DNA of 64,000 nt from Nocardia sp. NBC_00565 (lineage in GTDB: Bacteria > Actinomycetota > Actinomycetes > Mycobacteriales > Mycobacteriaceae): assembly GCF_036345915.1 (NCBI RefSeq), contig NZ_CP107785.1, forward strand, positions 744,001 through 808,000, read 5' to 3'. The notes beneath the pieces were generated by a model. The model saw only the letters and a list, made by a program, of their open reading frames with translations, had not been told where the DNA came from and ran no database searches. This document shows positions 9,014-17,421 of the stretch, piece after piece. The position numbers and the translations under genes were made by a program. The stretch's first letter is position 1. Each line of letters begins with the position of its first letter.

Positions 9014-10027
9014 TCAATGGCTGGTACGCGCGACCCATGAACGCCCGCGCCCGGTTCCGGCGAGCGTGGCCCTGGCCAGCTCCGCGGCGCCGATCATGCC
9101 CGCCGCCTCACCGAGTTGGGTGGTGCGGATCCGAGCCAGCGGACGATGGCCCGCACCGGTGATCGCGCGGGCGTACTCCTCCCGCGCCTCGTCCAGGAAC
9201 AGCGGCGCCGAACTGCTCACCCCGCCTGCGATCACGATCAGACCCGGATCGAAGATATCGCTGACGAAGGCCAGCCCGAGTCCGAGCCAGCGCGCGAAAT
9301 CGGCCATCACCCGCACCGCGAGCGGGTCGCCGTCCTGCGCGGCACCGGCCACCCGGCGTCCGGTCAGCGAGCCGGGATCGCGGAACACATCGCGCGCCAG
9401 CACCGTCGAATGCACCGGATCGGTGGCCAGCATTTCGATCGCGGTATCGGCGAGCGCCGTTCCGCTGCAGTACCTTTCCCAGCAGCCGCGCTTACCGCAC
9501 GGGCAGGCCCGGCCCTGCGGCACCACCTGCAGGTGGCCCAGTTCCGGCGCGACGCCGTGGGTGCCTCGATACAGTTCGCCGTCGATGAGCAGCGCCGCCC
9601 CGATGCCGGTGCCGATTGCCACCAGCACCGAATTGTGTCCGCCCGCCGCGGCGCCGAAGCGGTACTCGGCCCACATCGCGGCATTGGCGTCGTGCTCCAG
9701 GATCACCGGCAGTCCGAGGCGTTCGGTGAGCCGCTGCGCGACCGGGGTGTCCTGCCAGGGTAGGTGCGGGGCGAAGCGAACGGTCGAGCGATCACCGTTG
9801 ATGAATCCGGCCACCGCCAGGCCGACCGCGCCGATCGGATGCCGGCGGCACAGCTCGCGGACCGCCCGATCCAGCGCATCCTCGAGTGCGCGCGCCGAAT
9901 GCGGTGTCGGCGCTTGGACGGTGTCGAGCACTTCGCCGTCGCCGTCGACCACCGAAGCGCGAATGTTGGTGCCGCCGACGTCGATGCCGACGGTCAGCGG
10001 TCGCGCACCTGCTACCCGCGCGGTCAT
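9014..10027 (-). CDS. ROK-family sugar kinase (glucokinase-like)
   Basis: The 337-residue protein has the ATP-binding GIDVGGTNIRASV at residues 13-25, the catalytic EHDANAAMWAE region, GTGIGAALL, and the ROK zinc motif CPCGKRGCWE. Such kinases phosphorylate glucose or related sugars at C6. The full kinase set is present, and there is no DNA-binding N-terminal helix-turn-helix, so it is an enzyme rather than a ROK repressor. The ATG at 10027 overlaps the stop of the upstream gene (ATGA), placing it in the same operon as the ArsA-like ATPase. The sugar cannot be read from the sequence. Confidence 0.88.
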   Translation of the reverse strand: MTARVAGARPLTVGIDVGGTNIRASVVDGDGEVLDTVQAPTPHSARALEDALDRAVRELCRRHPIGAVGLAVAGFINGDRSTVRFAPHLPWQDTPVAQRLTERLGLPVILEHDANAAMWAEYRFGAAAGGHNSVLVAIGTGIGAALLIDGELYRGTHGVAPELGHLQVVPQGRACPCGKRGCWERYCSGTALADTAIEMLATDPVHSTVLARDVFRDPGSLTGRRVAGAAQDGDPLAVRVMADFARWLGLGLAFVSDIFDPGLIVIAGGVSSSAPLFLDEAREEYARAITGAGHRPLARIRTTQLGEAAGMIGAAELARATLAGTGRGRSWVARTSH

Positions 10028-10491
10028 GCCTTGATCGTCACGGGGATGCCGACGTAGCGAGCACGCTCGCGCCCGACCGAGGTCGACTGCTGTGCGCGGG
10101 TATTCGCGCCGGCGGGTTCGGATGCGTCACTGTCCGGCTCGGATGATGCCGAATGATCGTGCGGCACAGCGTCTTCGGGCATGACCGGATCGACCGGCAC
10201 CCCGGCGAGCGCCTCCCGCAGCACGGTCACGATCGTGGTGCCGTGCTCGGCCACCACCGCGAGCACATCGTGACGTTCACCGCGCACCAGCGCGGCCGCC
10301 GCGCACACCGGGCACCAGCTGCAACTCGACCAATCCGGCTCACTGCCGCCGGCCCGGCGCAGCATCGGCTCGACCCGTTCCAGCACGGCCTCGGCCAACA
10401 GCTTCAATTCCGCCGCGAATTCGCTGAGCCCGTCATCGTGTTCGGCATCGCCGGGCCAGCCGCCCGCCTGGCCGCCGTTCGGCTCGCTCAT
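10024..10491 (-). CDS. Rv2183c-like conserved hypothetical with CxxC motif
   Basis: The 155-residue protein is acidic. Residues 20-60 form an alpha-helical segment (FAAELKLLAEAVLERVEPML) that leads into a possible metal or redox motif, CSWCPVCAAAALVRGER, with three closely spaced cysteines. The C-terminal 50 residues are low complexity (Ser/Asp/Ala). The ATG at 10491 overlaps the stop of the ATPase gene (ATGA), and its own stop overlaps the ROK kinase start, so the three are translationally coupled. The position matches M. tuberculosis Rv2183c. The function is unknown. Confidence 0.75.
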   Translation of the reverse strand: MSEPNGGQAGGWPGDAEHDDGLSEFAAELKLLAEAVLERVEPMLRRAGGSEPDWSSCSWCPVCAAAALVRGERHDVLAVVAEHGTTIVTVLREALAGVPVDPVMPEDAVPHDHSASSEPDSDASEPAGANTRAQQSTSVGRERARYVGIPVTIKA

Positions 10492-11771
10492 ATCGGCCAC
10501 GCCTGCGGGTCCGGGCGGAATCGCACCACCAGGTAGCCGTGATCGAGTTCGGCGCCATCGACCGTGCACCGCCGCAATACCGGCGCCAGGCGCACCCGGC
10601 GCCGGACCCCGTCCGCTCCCACGATCAAATCGTCCTCCACTCGTCCCAGTCGCAGCGTCGCCGGGTCGACGACGGGCAGGTGCATCCGCAACGCGTACAC
10701 CGAATGCAGACCGGTGCCCGATTCCAATCGAACCACTGGCTGGCCGGAACTTGTGCGAACCTGGGCCGGATTGTCGCTCAGCTCAGGGCCGGTGTCTAAC
10801 CGCTCGACCGAGTCGATCGCATAGGACAGCGCGGACAGGGACGTGAGCCCGACCGGTTCGGCGCCGGTGTGCTGGGCGATCAGCACCCGTGTTCCGTTCA
10901 TACCCCTTTGCAGCCGGTTCACCACGTCCAACTGTTCGGCGCGTCGACTCAGATACCACTGCACCGCCGGATGCGAGGCCACCTCCAGCGCGGTCGGCGG
11001 AGGCGCGGCGGGCAGCACCTTGTTGACCACCACCGCGTCCAGTCGCAGACCGAGCAGTGCGGCGGCCGAGCGCACCCGCTCCGATTCGGCGATCGCCACC
11101 TGTTCGGCGCCGGTGATCAGCCGGGCGCCGGTGCGGGCGTGATCGGCGAGCAGGTCACGCACCTCGGTGACCGCGGTGACGATCCGCTCGACCGTAGTGG
11201 CCAGCACCGCGCGTCGCAGGTCGGTGCCGACCGTGCTCATCGCGCGCGCGTGCGGCGGCCATACCCGTTCCACGTAACCGAGCAGGGTCTCCGGTGCGGT
11301 GATGATCCGCAGCATGTCCGCCGAGGGGGGACAGTCGACGACGATCACATCCCAGTCGTCCTCATCGGCGAACTGGGTGATCTCCACCAGCATCAGCAAT
11401 TCCTGCACGCCGGGCAGTCCGGTCAGCTCGGCAGGATCCAGCGCGGCCAGATCGATGCCGTGCTCGTGGCCGGTCCCGGTGGCGAGCATCCGCACCACCT
11501 CGCGGAACCGATCCTCCAGCAGCGCAAGGGAATCGACCTCGATCACATCGAGCCCGGGTTGCACGCTCGCGACCCCGGCCACCGTGCCCGGATCGTGCGG
11601 GAACCGGAAGCCGAGTGCGTCGCCGAGGGAATGCGCCTGATCCAGCGAGGCCACCAGCACCCGCTGACCGGCCCGCGCATAGGCAATGGCCGTAGCGCAG
11701 GCCAACGTGGTCTTGCCGACCCCGCCCTTACCGATGAACAGTTCGACCCGGGTGCGACCGGGCTGCCGCAT
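10488..11771 (-). CDS. ArsA/GET3-like anion-transporting ATPase (Rv2184c-like)
   Basis: The 427-residue protein opens with the deviant Walker A FIGKGGVGKTTLACATA (residues 12-28), followed by a switch I-type DQAHSLGDALG and the Walker B-like VIVVDCPPSADMLR near residue 140. This is the SIMIBI ATPase fold of ArsA and GET3. The last 100 residues form a small beta-rich domain (RLGRVEDDLIVGADGVRRRV), as in the mycobacterial orthologue. There is no ars gene nearby, so arsenite export is unlikely. It precedes the CxxC protein in a coupled operon and follows an SRPBCC gene by 2 bases. Its physiological client is unknown. Confidence 0.85.
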   Translation of the reverse strand: MRQPGRTRVELFIGKGGVGKTTLACATAIAYARAGQRVLVASLDQAHSLGDALGFRFPHDPGTVAGVASVQPGLDVIEVDSLALLEDRFREVVRMLATGTGHEHGIDLAALDPAELTGLPGVQELLMLVEITQFADEDDWDVIVVDCPPSADMLRIITAPETLLGYVERVWPPHARAMSTVGTDLRRAVLATTVERIVTAVTEVRDLLADHARTGARLITGAEQVAIAESERVRSAAALLGLRLDAVVVNKVLPAAPPPTALEVASHPAVQWYLSRRAEQLDVVNRLQRGMNGTRVLIAQHTGAEPVGLTSLSALSYAIDSVERLDTGPELSDNPAQVRTSSGQPVVRLESGTGLHSVYALRMHLPVVDPATLRLGRVEDDLIVGADGVRRRVRLAPVLRRCTVDGAELDHGYLVVRFRPDPQAWPI

Positions 11772-11773
11772 GC

Positions 11774-12211
11774 TCAGCCTTCGACCCGTTTCTTCAGTTC
11801 CTTCAGCGCGGTATCGGTGATCACCTTCTCCGCCTTGCGCTTGAACATGCCGATCATCGGGATGTTCAGGTCGACGGTCAGTTCGTAGGTCACCTCGGTG
11901 GTGCCGTCGGGCTGGTCGATGAGTTCGTAGGTGCCGTCCTGGGCCTTCTGCAGCTCACCGCTGATCAGGGTCCAGCTGACCGACTTGTCGTCGGGCCGCC
12001 AAGTGTAGGACAGCACATAGGTGTCCTTGACGACGCCGGCGTCCAGCACGAAGCGTGCGGTCCGCACTCGGCCGTCGGCGGCTTTCTCCAGCACCTCAAC
12101 AGTTTTCGCCGCGGAGACCCACTCCGGGTAGGACTCCAGATCGGCGATGACGGACATCACCCGCTGCGACGGTGCGTCGATGATGATCGACCTCTGGGTC
12201 CTGTCGGCCAT
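11774..12211 (-). CDS. SRPBCC / polyketide cyclase-like protein (Rv2185c-like)
   Basis: The 145-residue protein is a START-like lipid-binding fold: IIIDAPSQRVMSVIADLESYPEW at the N terminus, a beta sheet (VSWTLISGELQKAQDGTYEL) and a C-terminal helix (KRKAEKVITDTALKELKKRV). It probably binds a hydrophobic ligand. Family members begin MADxT, which favours the ATG at 12211. A TTG at 12220 has AAAGGA at better spacing, so a three-residue longer form is possible. It lies 2 bases before the ATPase gene, within the operon corresponding to Rv2184c-Rv2186c. Confidence 0.8.
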   Translation of the reverse strand: MADRTQRSIIIDAPSQRVMSVIADLESYPEWVSAAKTVEVLEKAADGRVRTARFVLDAGVVKDTYVLSYTWRPDDKSVSWTLISGELQKAQDGTYELIDQPDGTTEVTYELTVDLNIPMIGMFKRKAEKVITDTALKELKKRVEG

Positions 12212-12256
12212 GGCGGACAACGATTCCTTTCAGCTACTTTGCTGTACTCGTGTGCG

Positions 12257-12643
12257 TCAGCGGGCGGTGGCGGCGTGCGCCGGTGCGACACCGGCCGCGC
12301 GGCCGGACTCCAGCCTGGTCTTGATCTCGAAGGACATATTCTTGCCCGCCACCCGGCGGGCCCGATTGGCGGCGGCCGGATCCCGAGTCGGCGACTTGGG
12401 TTCGGCGTGCAGGAAGTAATGCAGGATCACCCCGTCGAGCGAGGGCTCCAGCCACACTTCCATGGTGCCGGTCAGCGCGCCGGTGACCGACCATCGAATC
12501 CCCTTGTCGGCCCGGTCTTCCCGGATGTCCAGGGTCAGGTCGGGCCACCAGCGCCGCCAATTGTTCGGGCCGGACAGGATCTCGGCGACCGCGGCCCCCG
12601 GGGCGGCGACGAAGGTCTGATCCGCGATCTGAATGCTGCTCAC
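12257..12643 (-). CDS. SRPBCC-family protein (Rv2186c-like)
   Basis: The 128-residue protein has a second START-like fold: SSIQIADQTFVAAPGAAVAE, then NNWRRWWPDLTL and a beta region ending in a long basic helix (MSFEIKTRLESGRA). Two tandem SRPBCC genes next to an ArsA-like ATPase and pimB' suggest handling of a lipid or lipid-linked intermediate at the membrane, but that is inference. The fadD15 gene found here in M. tuberculosis is absent; pimB' follows directly. Confidence 0.75.
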   Translation of the reverse strand: MSSIQIADQTFVAAPGAAVAEILSGPNNWRRWWPDLTLDIREDRADKGIRWSVTGALTGTMEVWLEPSLDGVILHYFLHAEPKSPTRDPAAANRARRVAGKNMSFEIKTRLESGRAAGVAPAHAATAR

Positions 12644-12748
12644 GGCCGCGCCTCGCTCAGTCGCGCTGTGTCGATGTTTCGCTCGCTTCGCTCCCGCACA
12701 GCCCGAGCGTAATAGATCACAGGATGAGACAGTGCGTCGCCATCGTCT

Positions 12749-13876
12749 TTATCGCAGCAGTTGACGCAGCCGAGCGCCTAGGCCGTCCCAGCGCCACTGC
12801 TCCTCGACCCAGGCCCGCCCCGCCGCGCCCATCTCGGCGGCGGCATCGCGATCGGACAGGATATCGACGATGGCATTGGCGATTTCGGCGGTCTTGCGCC
12901 CGTCGACCACGCGGCCAGTCTTGCCCTCCAACACTGTTTCCGGCGCGCCACCGGAACGCCCCGCCACCACTGGCACCCCGGACGCCGATGCCTCCAGATA
13001 CACGATGCCCAAACCCTCGACATCGAGCCCGGCCCCGCGGGTCCGGCTCGGCATCGCGAACACATCTGCGAGCGTGTGATGGGCGGCCAGCTCGCTGGAG
13101 GGGATCCGGCCGGTGAAGATCACGTCATCAGCGACGCCCAACGCCACCGCGAGACCGCGCAGTTTCTCCTGGTAGGGCCCGCCGCCCGCGATCACCAGCA
13201 CCGCACCGGGAATGCGATCACGGATCTCGCGCATGGCGACGATCAACGCGTCCTGCCCCTTGCGCGGCACCAGTCGGGACAGGCACAGGATGGTCGGCCG
13301 GTCATCGAGGCCGTAGCGCTCGCGCAGCTCCGCGCGCGCCGCCGGATCCGGCCGGAACACCTCGGTATCCACCCCCGGCGGCAGATATTCGAGCGCGGCA
13401 TTCGGCCCGAAGGCCGAGGCGAACCGTCCGCGCGTGTATCGACTGACATAGGTGACGACATCGGTGTGCTCGCCGATCGCGCGCAACGCCTGCCGCGCCC
13501 CGGGCAACATGGACCAGCCGACCTCGTGCCCATGGGTACTGGCCAGAATCCGGGTCGCGCCCGCGCGCCGCAGCATCGGCGAGAGCAACGCCAGCGGCGC
13601 CGCCGCACCGAACCACACCGTGTCACAGTTCTCGCCGCGCAACAGGCGCGCCGCCCGGCGCAGCACCAGCGGCGTCGGCAACATCAGCGTCGTCGGGTGG
13701 CGGACCACCTGGAACTTCTGTTTGGCATCGAATTTCAGATGACTGTCGCCGCGCCACCGCGGAGCGTAGACGACCAGATCATCGGGCGGCAGCTCACCGG
13801 TGAGCGCCTGCAGATACGACTGGATACCGCCCGGCCGCGGCGGGAAATCATTGGTAACCAGCAGAGTTCGAGCCAT
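12749..13876 (-). CDS. pimB: GDP-mannose:PIM1 alpha-1,6-mannosyltransferase PimB'
   Basis: The 375-residue GT4 (GT-B) enzyme starts TLLVTNDFPPRPGGIQSYLQ, the hallmark of PimB'. It has ASTHGHEVGWSMLPGAR in the acceptor domain, SRLVPRKGQD at the start of the nucleotide-sugar domain, and the EX7E-type motif VEGLGIVYLEASASG. The enzyme adds the second mannose to phosphatidylinositol monomannoside (PIM1 to PIM2) on the cytoplasmic face, early in PIM, LM and LAM synthesis. Length matches the family. Its neighbours (SRPBCC genes, metallopeptidase, RipC-like) follow the Rv2188c region order. Confidence 0.92.
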   Translation of the reverse strand: MARTLLVTNDFPPRPGGIQSYLQALTGELPPDDLVVYAPRWRGDSHLKFDAKQKFQVVRHPTTLMLPTPLVLRRAARLLRGENCDTVWFGAAAPLALLSPMLRRAGATRILASTHGHEVGWSMLPGARQALRAIGEHTDVVTYVSRYTRGRFASAFGPNAALEYLPPGVDTEVFRPDPAARAELRERYGLDDRPTILCLSRLVPRKGQDALIVAMREIRDRIPGAVLVIAGGGPYQEKLRGLAVALGVADDVIFTGRIPSSELAAHHTLADVFAMPSRTRGAGLDVEGLGIVYLEASASGVPVVAGRSGGAPETVLEGKTGRVVDGRKTAEIANAIVDILSDRDAAAEMGAAGRAWVEEQWRWDGLGARLRQLLR

Positions 13877-13928
13877 GCGAACAACCTACTTGGTGGGCAC
13901 TCCCGTGGTGACGACGGTTCGGGGTCGT

Positions 13929-14936
13929 TCAGGCGGTCCGGGCCGACAGCCAGCCACGCCAGTCGGCGACCAGGTCGCCGCGGCTGGTGCCGAGCACTTC
14001 GCGCATGATGCGGTCCTCGCTCCCGAGGTCCTGTTTGCCTGCCGCGATGCGGCGATAGAGCTCGACCAGGCGGGGTTCGTCGAACTTATCGGCCACGAAG
14101 GCGCAGACCGACCAGGCCTGTTCGTAGGCGGCGACGGCGGCGGTTCCGGAGAATTCGGCGTCGGCGGGGAGGTCGCGCGGGATATCCCCGGCGCGGACCC
14201 GCGTGGCGACCGTCGGCGCGATATCGGTGAAGTGGTGTCCCTGGCCGCGGTGGGCGATGAATTCGGCGAAGCCCTCGACCATCCACTGCGGCGCACCGTC
14301 GACGGTCTGCGCGCGGGTGGCCACATGGGTGAGCTCGTGGCGCAGCAGGGTGCGCAGGCCGTCGGCGTCGAGGCGGCGTCCGGCGTCGGAGCTGAACACC
14401 ACGCGCTGGCCGGTCGGCTGGGTGCCGGGGACGAACGGGTCGGCGACCGAGGCGGCGGCGACATCGGCGGGCATGGTGGCGCCCGCGCGGACCAGGGCGG
14501 CGAATTCGGACGGATTCGACGAGACGACCACCACGGCCGACTGCGCCCAGCCCGGGCCCCAGACGCCGGTGACGGCCGTGGTGGCGGCGCCGAGTTCGGC
14601 TGCGAGGGTATCGATTTCGGCCCGCTGCGCGGGGTGTCCGACGACCAGCGACTCCTGGCTGTTCCCGGTTGGCACCCGCTCGGTGACGATCTGTCCGAAG
14701 GGTTCCAGGCTCCGGCGCACCGCCGTCAGTCGCGGATCGTCATCAGCGGCCGCGGCGCGGGCCAGGCTGCCGATCGAGGTCGGCTGGGCCGCACGCAGTT
14801 TCGGCAGTACCGAATTCGGCACCATCAGCAGCGCAGCACAGGTGCCGGTCAGCACGGCCACCATCGCGACGGTGGCGACGAACTGGAAGCGTCGTCGCAC
14901 GAACAACCACGCGCGGGCCTGCCGCAAGCTACTCAT
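13929..14936 (-). CDS. Membrane-anchored HELTH zinc metallopeptidase (Rv2189c-like)
   Basis: The 335-residue protein has an N-terminal signal-anchor (about residues 18-40, FVATVAMVAVLTGTCAALLM) and an extracytoplasmic domain with RHELTHVATR (the HExxH zinc motif) followed 20 residues later by MVEGFAEFIAH, the third zinc ligand of the gluzincin or peptidase-MA arrangement. All ligand residues are present, so it should be catalytic. It lies between pimB' and the RipC-like hydrolase, 6 bases after the latter's end, which suggests a role in envelope processing. The substrate is unknown. Confidence 0.82.
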   Translation of the reverse strand: MSSLRQARAWLFVRRRFQFVATVAMVAVLTGTCAALLMVPNSVLPKLRAAQPTSIGSLARAAAADDDPRLTAVRRSLEPFGQIVTERVPTGNSQESLVVGHPAQRAEIDTLAAELGAATTAVTGVWGPGWAQSAVVVVSSNPSEFAALVRAGATMPADVAAASVADPFVPGTQPTGQRVVFSSDAGRRLDADGLRTLLRHELTHVATRAQTVDGAPQWMVEGFAEFIAHRGQGHHFTDIAPTVATRVRAGDIPRDLPADAEFSGTAAVAAYEQAWSVCAFVADKFDEPRLVELYRRIAAGKQDLGSEDRIMREVLGTSRGDLVADWRGWLSARTA

Positions 14937-14942
14937 AGCCGA

Positions 14943-16007
14943 CTAGTATCGCCGAGCCGAATTGTAAGGCGTCGATCCCAGCGGCGCGACGGCCACTGGA
15001 ACACCAAATGTGGAGGCGTGCAGCATGAGTCCATTGCCCGCGTAGATGCCGACATGGGAGATGTCGGAGTAGAAGAACACGACATCGCCGGGCTGCAGGT
15101 CGCTCTTGTCCACCGGGGTCCCATAGGTGGCCTGCTGGGAACTGGTCCGCGGCACGTTCTTGCCGACCTGTTTGAAGGCCCACTGCACGAGTCCGGAGCA
15201 GTCGAACTGGTGTGGTCCGGTCGCGCCCCAGACATACGGGTCGCCGATACGGGTGAGTCCGGCGGCCAGTGCGCTGGTGCCGCTGCCGGGGACCAGGCCG
15301 CGCAGCAGGGTGTCGGTATCGAAACCGGGTGGGAAGGCCGAGCCGGCGAGTGCCGACTTGTCTTTGCTGGACAGCGCGCCCCACGCCTCGACCACCTGCG
15401 CGATGGAACCGGACAGGTCGGCGCGCTTGCGTTCGAGATCGGCGCGGACCTGGTCGGCCTTATCGGAGGCGGCGCGGGCGGCGTCGGCGGCGGTGCGCGC
15501 GGCCTGCTCGGTTTGGGTCGCGGCGGCGGTGGCCTGCTTGTAGAGAGCGAGCTGATCGGAGGTCTTGGCCGAGATCACGTCCAGCGTCGACATCTGGTCG
15601 AGCAGATGTTGCGGTGAGTCGCTGAGCAGGACGGCGGAGAGCCGGTTGGTGCGCGCGCCCTGATAGGCGGCGATCACGGTCTTGTCGACGAACGGCTGGA
15701 ACTTGCGGACTTCGTCGCGGGCCGCGTTCGCGGTCTGGGTGGTCGCGGCGAGCGTGGCGTCGGCGTCGTGCAGAGCGGCGAGCTTGGTGTCGAGATCGGC
15801 CTGTGCGCCCAGGGCCTGCTGGTTGAGCTGCTCGGATTCGCGGGACAAGTCGATCATCCGCTGCACGGCCTCGGTGGCCGTGGTCGGCAGCGCGGCCGGA
15901 TCGGCTCCGGCTGAACTGCCACTGCAGAGTGCGGCGGCCAGTACTCCGGCCGCTAATGCCCCGCCCACCAGACGTTTCGTGCGATGTCTCCGGTGATGTG
16001 CTGTCAC
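14943..16007 (-). CDS. ripC: Secreted NlpC/P60 peptidoglycan endopeptidase, RipC-like
   Basis: The product has about 354 residues from a GTG at 16007. A basic signal peptide (HRRHRTKRLVGGALAAGVLA) precedes a long coiled coil (about residues 50-215, Ala/Gln/Glu-rich heptads). The C-terminal NlpC/P60 domain starts at GLTRIGDPYVWGATGPHQ and has catalytic Cys in FDCSGLVQWAF, His in SHVGIYAG, and LMLHAST. It cleaves stem-peptide D-iGlu-DAP bonds during cell separation; the coiled coil usually autoinhibits or docks to FtsEX. Order and length fit Rv2190c. An upstream TTG at 16088 would sit almost on the predicted transcription start, so the GTG is preferred. Confidence 0.88.
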   Translation of the reverse strand: MTAHHRRHRTKRLVGGALAAGVLAAALCSGSSAGADPAALPTTATEAVQRMIDLSRESEQLNQQALGAQADLDTKLAALHDADATLAATTQTANAARDEVRKFQPFVDKTVIAAYQGARTNRLSAVLLSDSPQHLLDQMSTLDVISAKTSDQLALYKQATAAATQTEQAARTAADAARAASDKADQVRADLERKRADLSGSIAQVVEAWGALSSKDKSALAGSAFPPGFDTDTLLRGLVPGSGTSALAAGLTRIGDPYVWGATGPHQFDCSGLVQWAFKQVGKNVPRTSSQQATYGTPVDKSDLQPGDVVFFYSDISHVGIYAGNGLMLHASTFGVPVAVAPLGSTPYNSARRY

Positions 16008-16095
16008 AGCGCGCCGTGCCCCGTTTCTCTGGTGAAGCGATCCGGTCGCCTCCGTGAGCTGCGGGAACGTTTGCCGCGAACTCCGCAACCCGGGA

Positions 16096-16136
16096 AGGTC
16101 TCAATTAGGTTACGGAACGGCTTAGGTCCGTGTCCA
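16096..16136 (-). promoter_or_regulatory. Promoter of ripC with conserved GAGACCT element
   Basis: On the minus strand TGGACA (16131-16136), an 18-base spacer and TAACCT (16107-16112) form a SigA-like promoter. The 19-base stretch over the -10 and start site is shared, at 16 of 19 positions, with the promoter of the second NlpC/P60 gene. GTAAC is also the core of MtrA-type sites, so the element may be an operator. Confidence 0.55.
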
Positions 16137-16238
16137 GTAGGCCACGAAACGATCACTCGTTGTAGTGGGTGGCAAACGTTACGCCGTCCCGTCGCCCAGC
16201 CGTGTGGCGGCCGGGCGCGGTGATTCGGAGAGGGTCGT

Positions 16239-16814
16239 TCAGAAGCGGCGAGCGCCCGCGAACGGCATCGACGACATCGAGGCGATCTGTACCGGGGTGC
16301 CCGAGGTGGACGCGTGGACGACGTTGCCGTCACCGGCGTACAGGCCGGAGTGGCCGCCGCCGTAGAACGACACCACGTCGCCCGGCTGCAGGTCGTCGAG
16401 CGAGACCGGGGTGCCGGAGGCGAGCTGCGCGCCGCTGGTGCGGGGGAGGTCCATGCCCGCCTGCTGGTAGGACCACTTGACGAGGCCGGAGCAGTCGAAG
16501 GCGTTCGGGCCTGCGGCACCGTAGACGTACGGGGAGCCGATCTTGCTCATCGCGGCATCGAGCGCGATATCGCCGACGGTCTTCCTGGGGGCCATGAACG
16601 GCAGCGGCGCGGGGGCCCCGGGCAGTTCGATGCCGGGGATGCCCTGCGGGATCGGGATCTCGTTCGGAACGTCGAACGTTCCCACACCGGGGATGGTCAC
16701 GGGCTGGGCCGAGGCGGGCGCGGCGGGCAACAGGAAGACGCCGAGCGTGGCAGCTCCGACGGCTCCGGCCGCGACGGCACGCTTGGCATGTCGCTTGACG
16801 GTGTTGGTCGCCAT
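16239..16814 (-). CDS. Secreted NlpC/P60 hydrolase with single catalytic domain
   Basis: The 191-residue protein has a signal peptide (about residues 1-34, ending APASAQP), a Pro-rich linker (VPNEIPIPQGIPGIELPGAP) and an NlpC/P60 domain with Cys in FDCSGLVKWSY, His in GGHSGLYAG, and NVVHAST as the third site. No coiled coil is present, unlike the adjacent RipC-like protein. The triad is intact, so it should be active, unlike the catalytically dead RipD. The ATG at 16814 is favoured by GGAAG 10 bases upstream. It is 232 bases upstream of ripC, with a separate promoter. Confidence 0.85.
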   Translation of the reverse strand: MATNTVKRHAKRAVAAGAVGAATLGVFLLPAAPASAQPVTIPGVGTFDVPNEIPIPQGIPGIELPGAPAPLPFMAPRKTVGDIALDAAMSKIGSPYVYGAAGPNAFDCSGLVKWSYQQAGMDLPRTSGAQLASGTPVSLDDLQPGDVVSFYGGGHSGLYAGDGNVVHASTSGTPVQIASMSSMPFAGARRF

Positions 16815-16909
16815 GATGCGGTACTTCCAATCTGCCCCACGACGCCGCACCCGGTGGTGTGGCGGACTGCGTGTCGAAGCACCGTCGGGGTGGTGCGTCG
16901 GACTCCGTG

Positions 16910-16951
16910 AGGTCTCGAAAAGGTTACGAATACATCACGGTGGTTTGTAAA
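16910..16951 (-). promoter_or_regulatory. Promoter of the single-domain NlpC/P60 gene, matching that of ripC
   Basis: On the minus strand TTACAA (16945-16950), 18 bases and TAACCT (16921-16926) form a SigA-like promoter. The element over the -10 and start matches the ripC element except at three positions. The predicted leader to the ATG is about 100 bases. Confidence 0.55.
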
Positions 16952-17421
16952 GCCCGAGGCATCCGAAATGGCGACGCTCAACAAATTCGCCGCGGATTAT
17001 GTGCGATTTATGTCACAGCAATCACGAAACAATAACGACGGGCCGATATCCAGGAATTTTCGCGTCGTTATCCGGGCGGGCTCGAACTGCGGGCGGCCTG
17101 TCTCGGACGCCGAATTTTTGTGAACTTTCCCAGGTAGAGCATGTATCTATGACCGATCTACCTCGGGCGTGTCGTATCGATCTGTCTCGGCTGCTGGATC
17201 TCCGACAGCGCGCCGAGGATGTTGGGTCCGCGCGGCCGGGTGTGTCCGGCAGATTAATGCAGTTTTGGAATAAATGTGACCTGCATCACTTTTCGGTGTT
17301 CTAGATCATTTTGTGGGAATCGGAGCGAAATCCTCACGATGTAATTCATGCATTTCTCAGGTGAAATCCCCGGTGCCCTTCCGGGCCGTTCCTGTCGTAC
17401 CCAGGCCCTACGCTGCACGCC
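16952..17421. other. Divergent intergenic region, AT-richer than its surroundings
   Basis: This stretch of about 470 bases separates the minus-strand NlpC gene from the plus-strand nuclease. Its AT content is clearly higher around 17000-17050 and 17250-17350. It contains a CRP-like palindrome (17275-17290). A 51-codon open frame from the ATG at 17150 has no family features and was not called. Confidence 0.5.
17275..17290. promoter_or_regulatory. CRP/GlxR-type cAMP regulator site
   Basis: TGTGACCTGCATCACT matches the TGTGA-N6-TCACA consensus of actinobacterial CRP/GlxR except at the last base. It lies 132 bases before the nuclease start and could act on either divergent gene. Confidence 0.5.

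Noticed and set aside
13800..15617. 600-codon plus-strand frame across the metallopeptidase and RipC genes
   Set aside because: It crosses two well-supported minus-strand genes and their junction, and the product has no recognisable domain.
16815..17050. ydaO (c-di-AMP) riboswitch before an NlpC/P60 gene
   Set aside because: This class often precedes such genes in actinobacteria, but the conserved core strings of the aptamer are absent from both NlpC leaders here.
17150..17304. 51-codon open frame in the gap before the nuclease
   Set aside because: AT-rich, no ribosome site, overlaps the CRP-like palindrome, no similarity to a known small protein.
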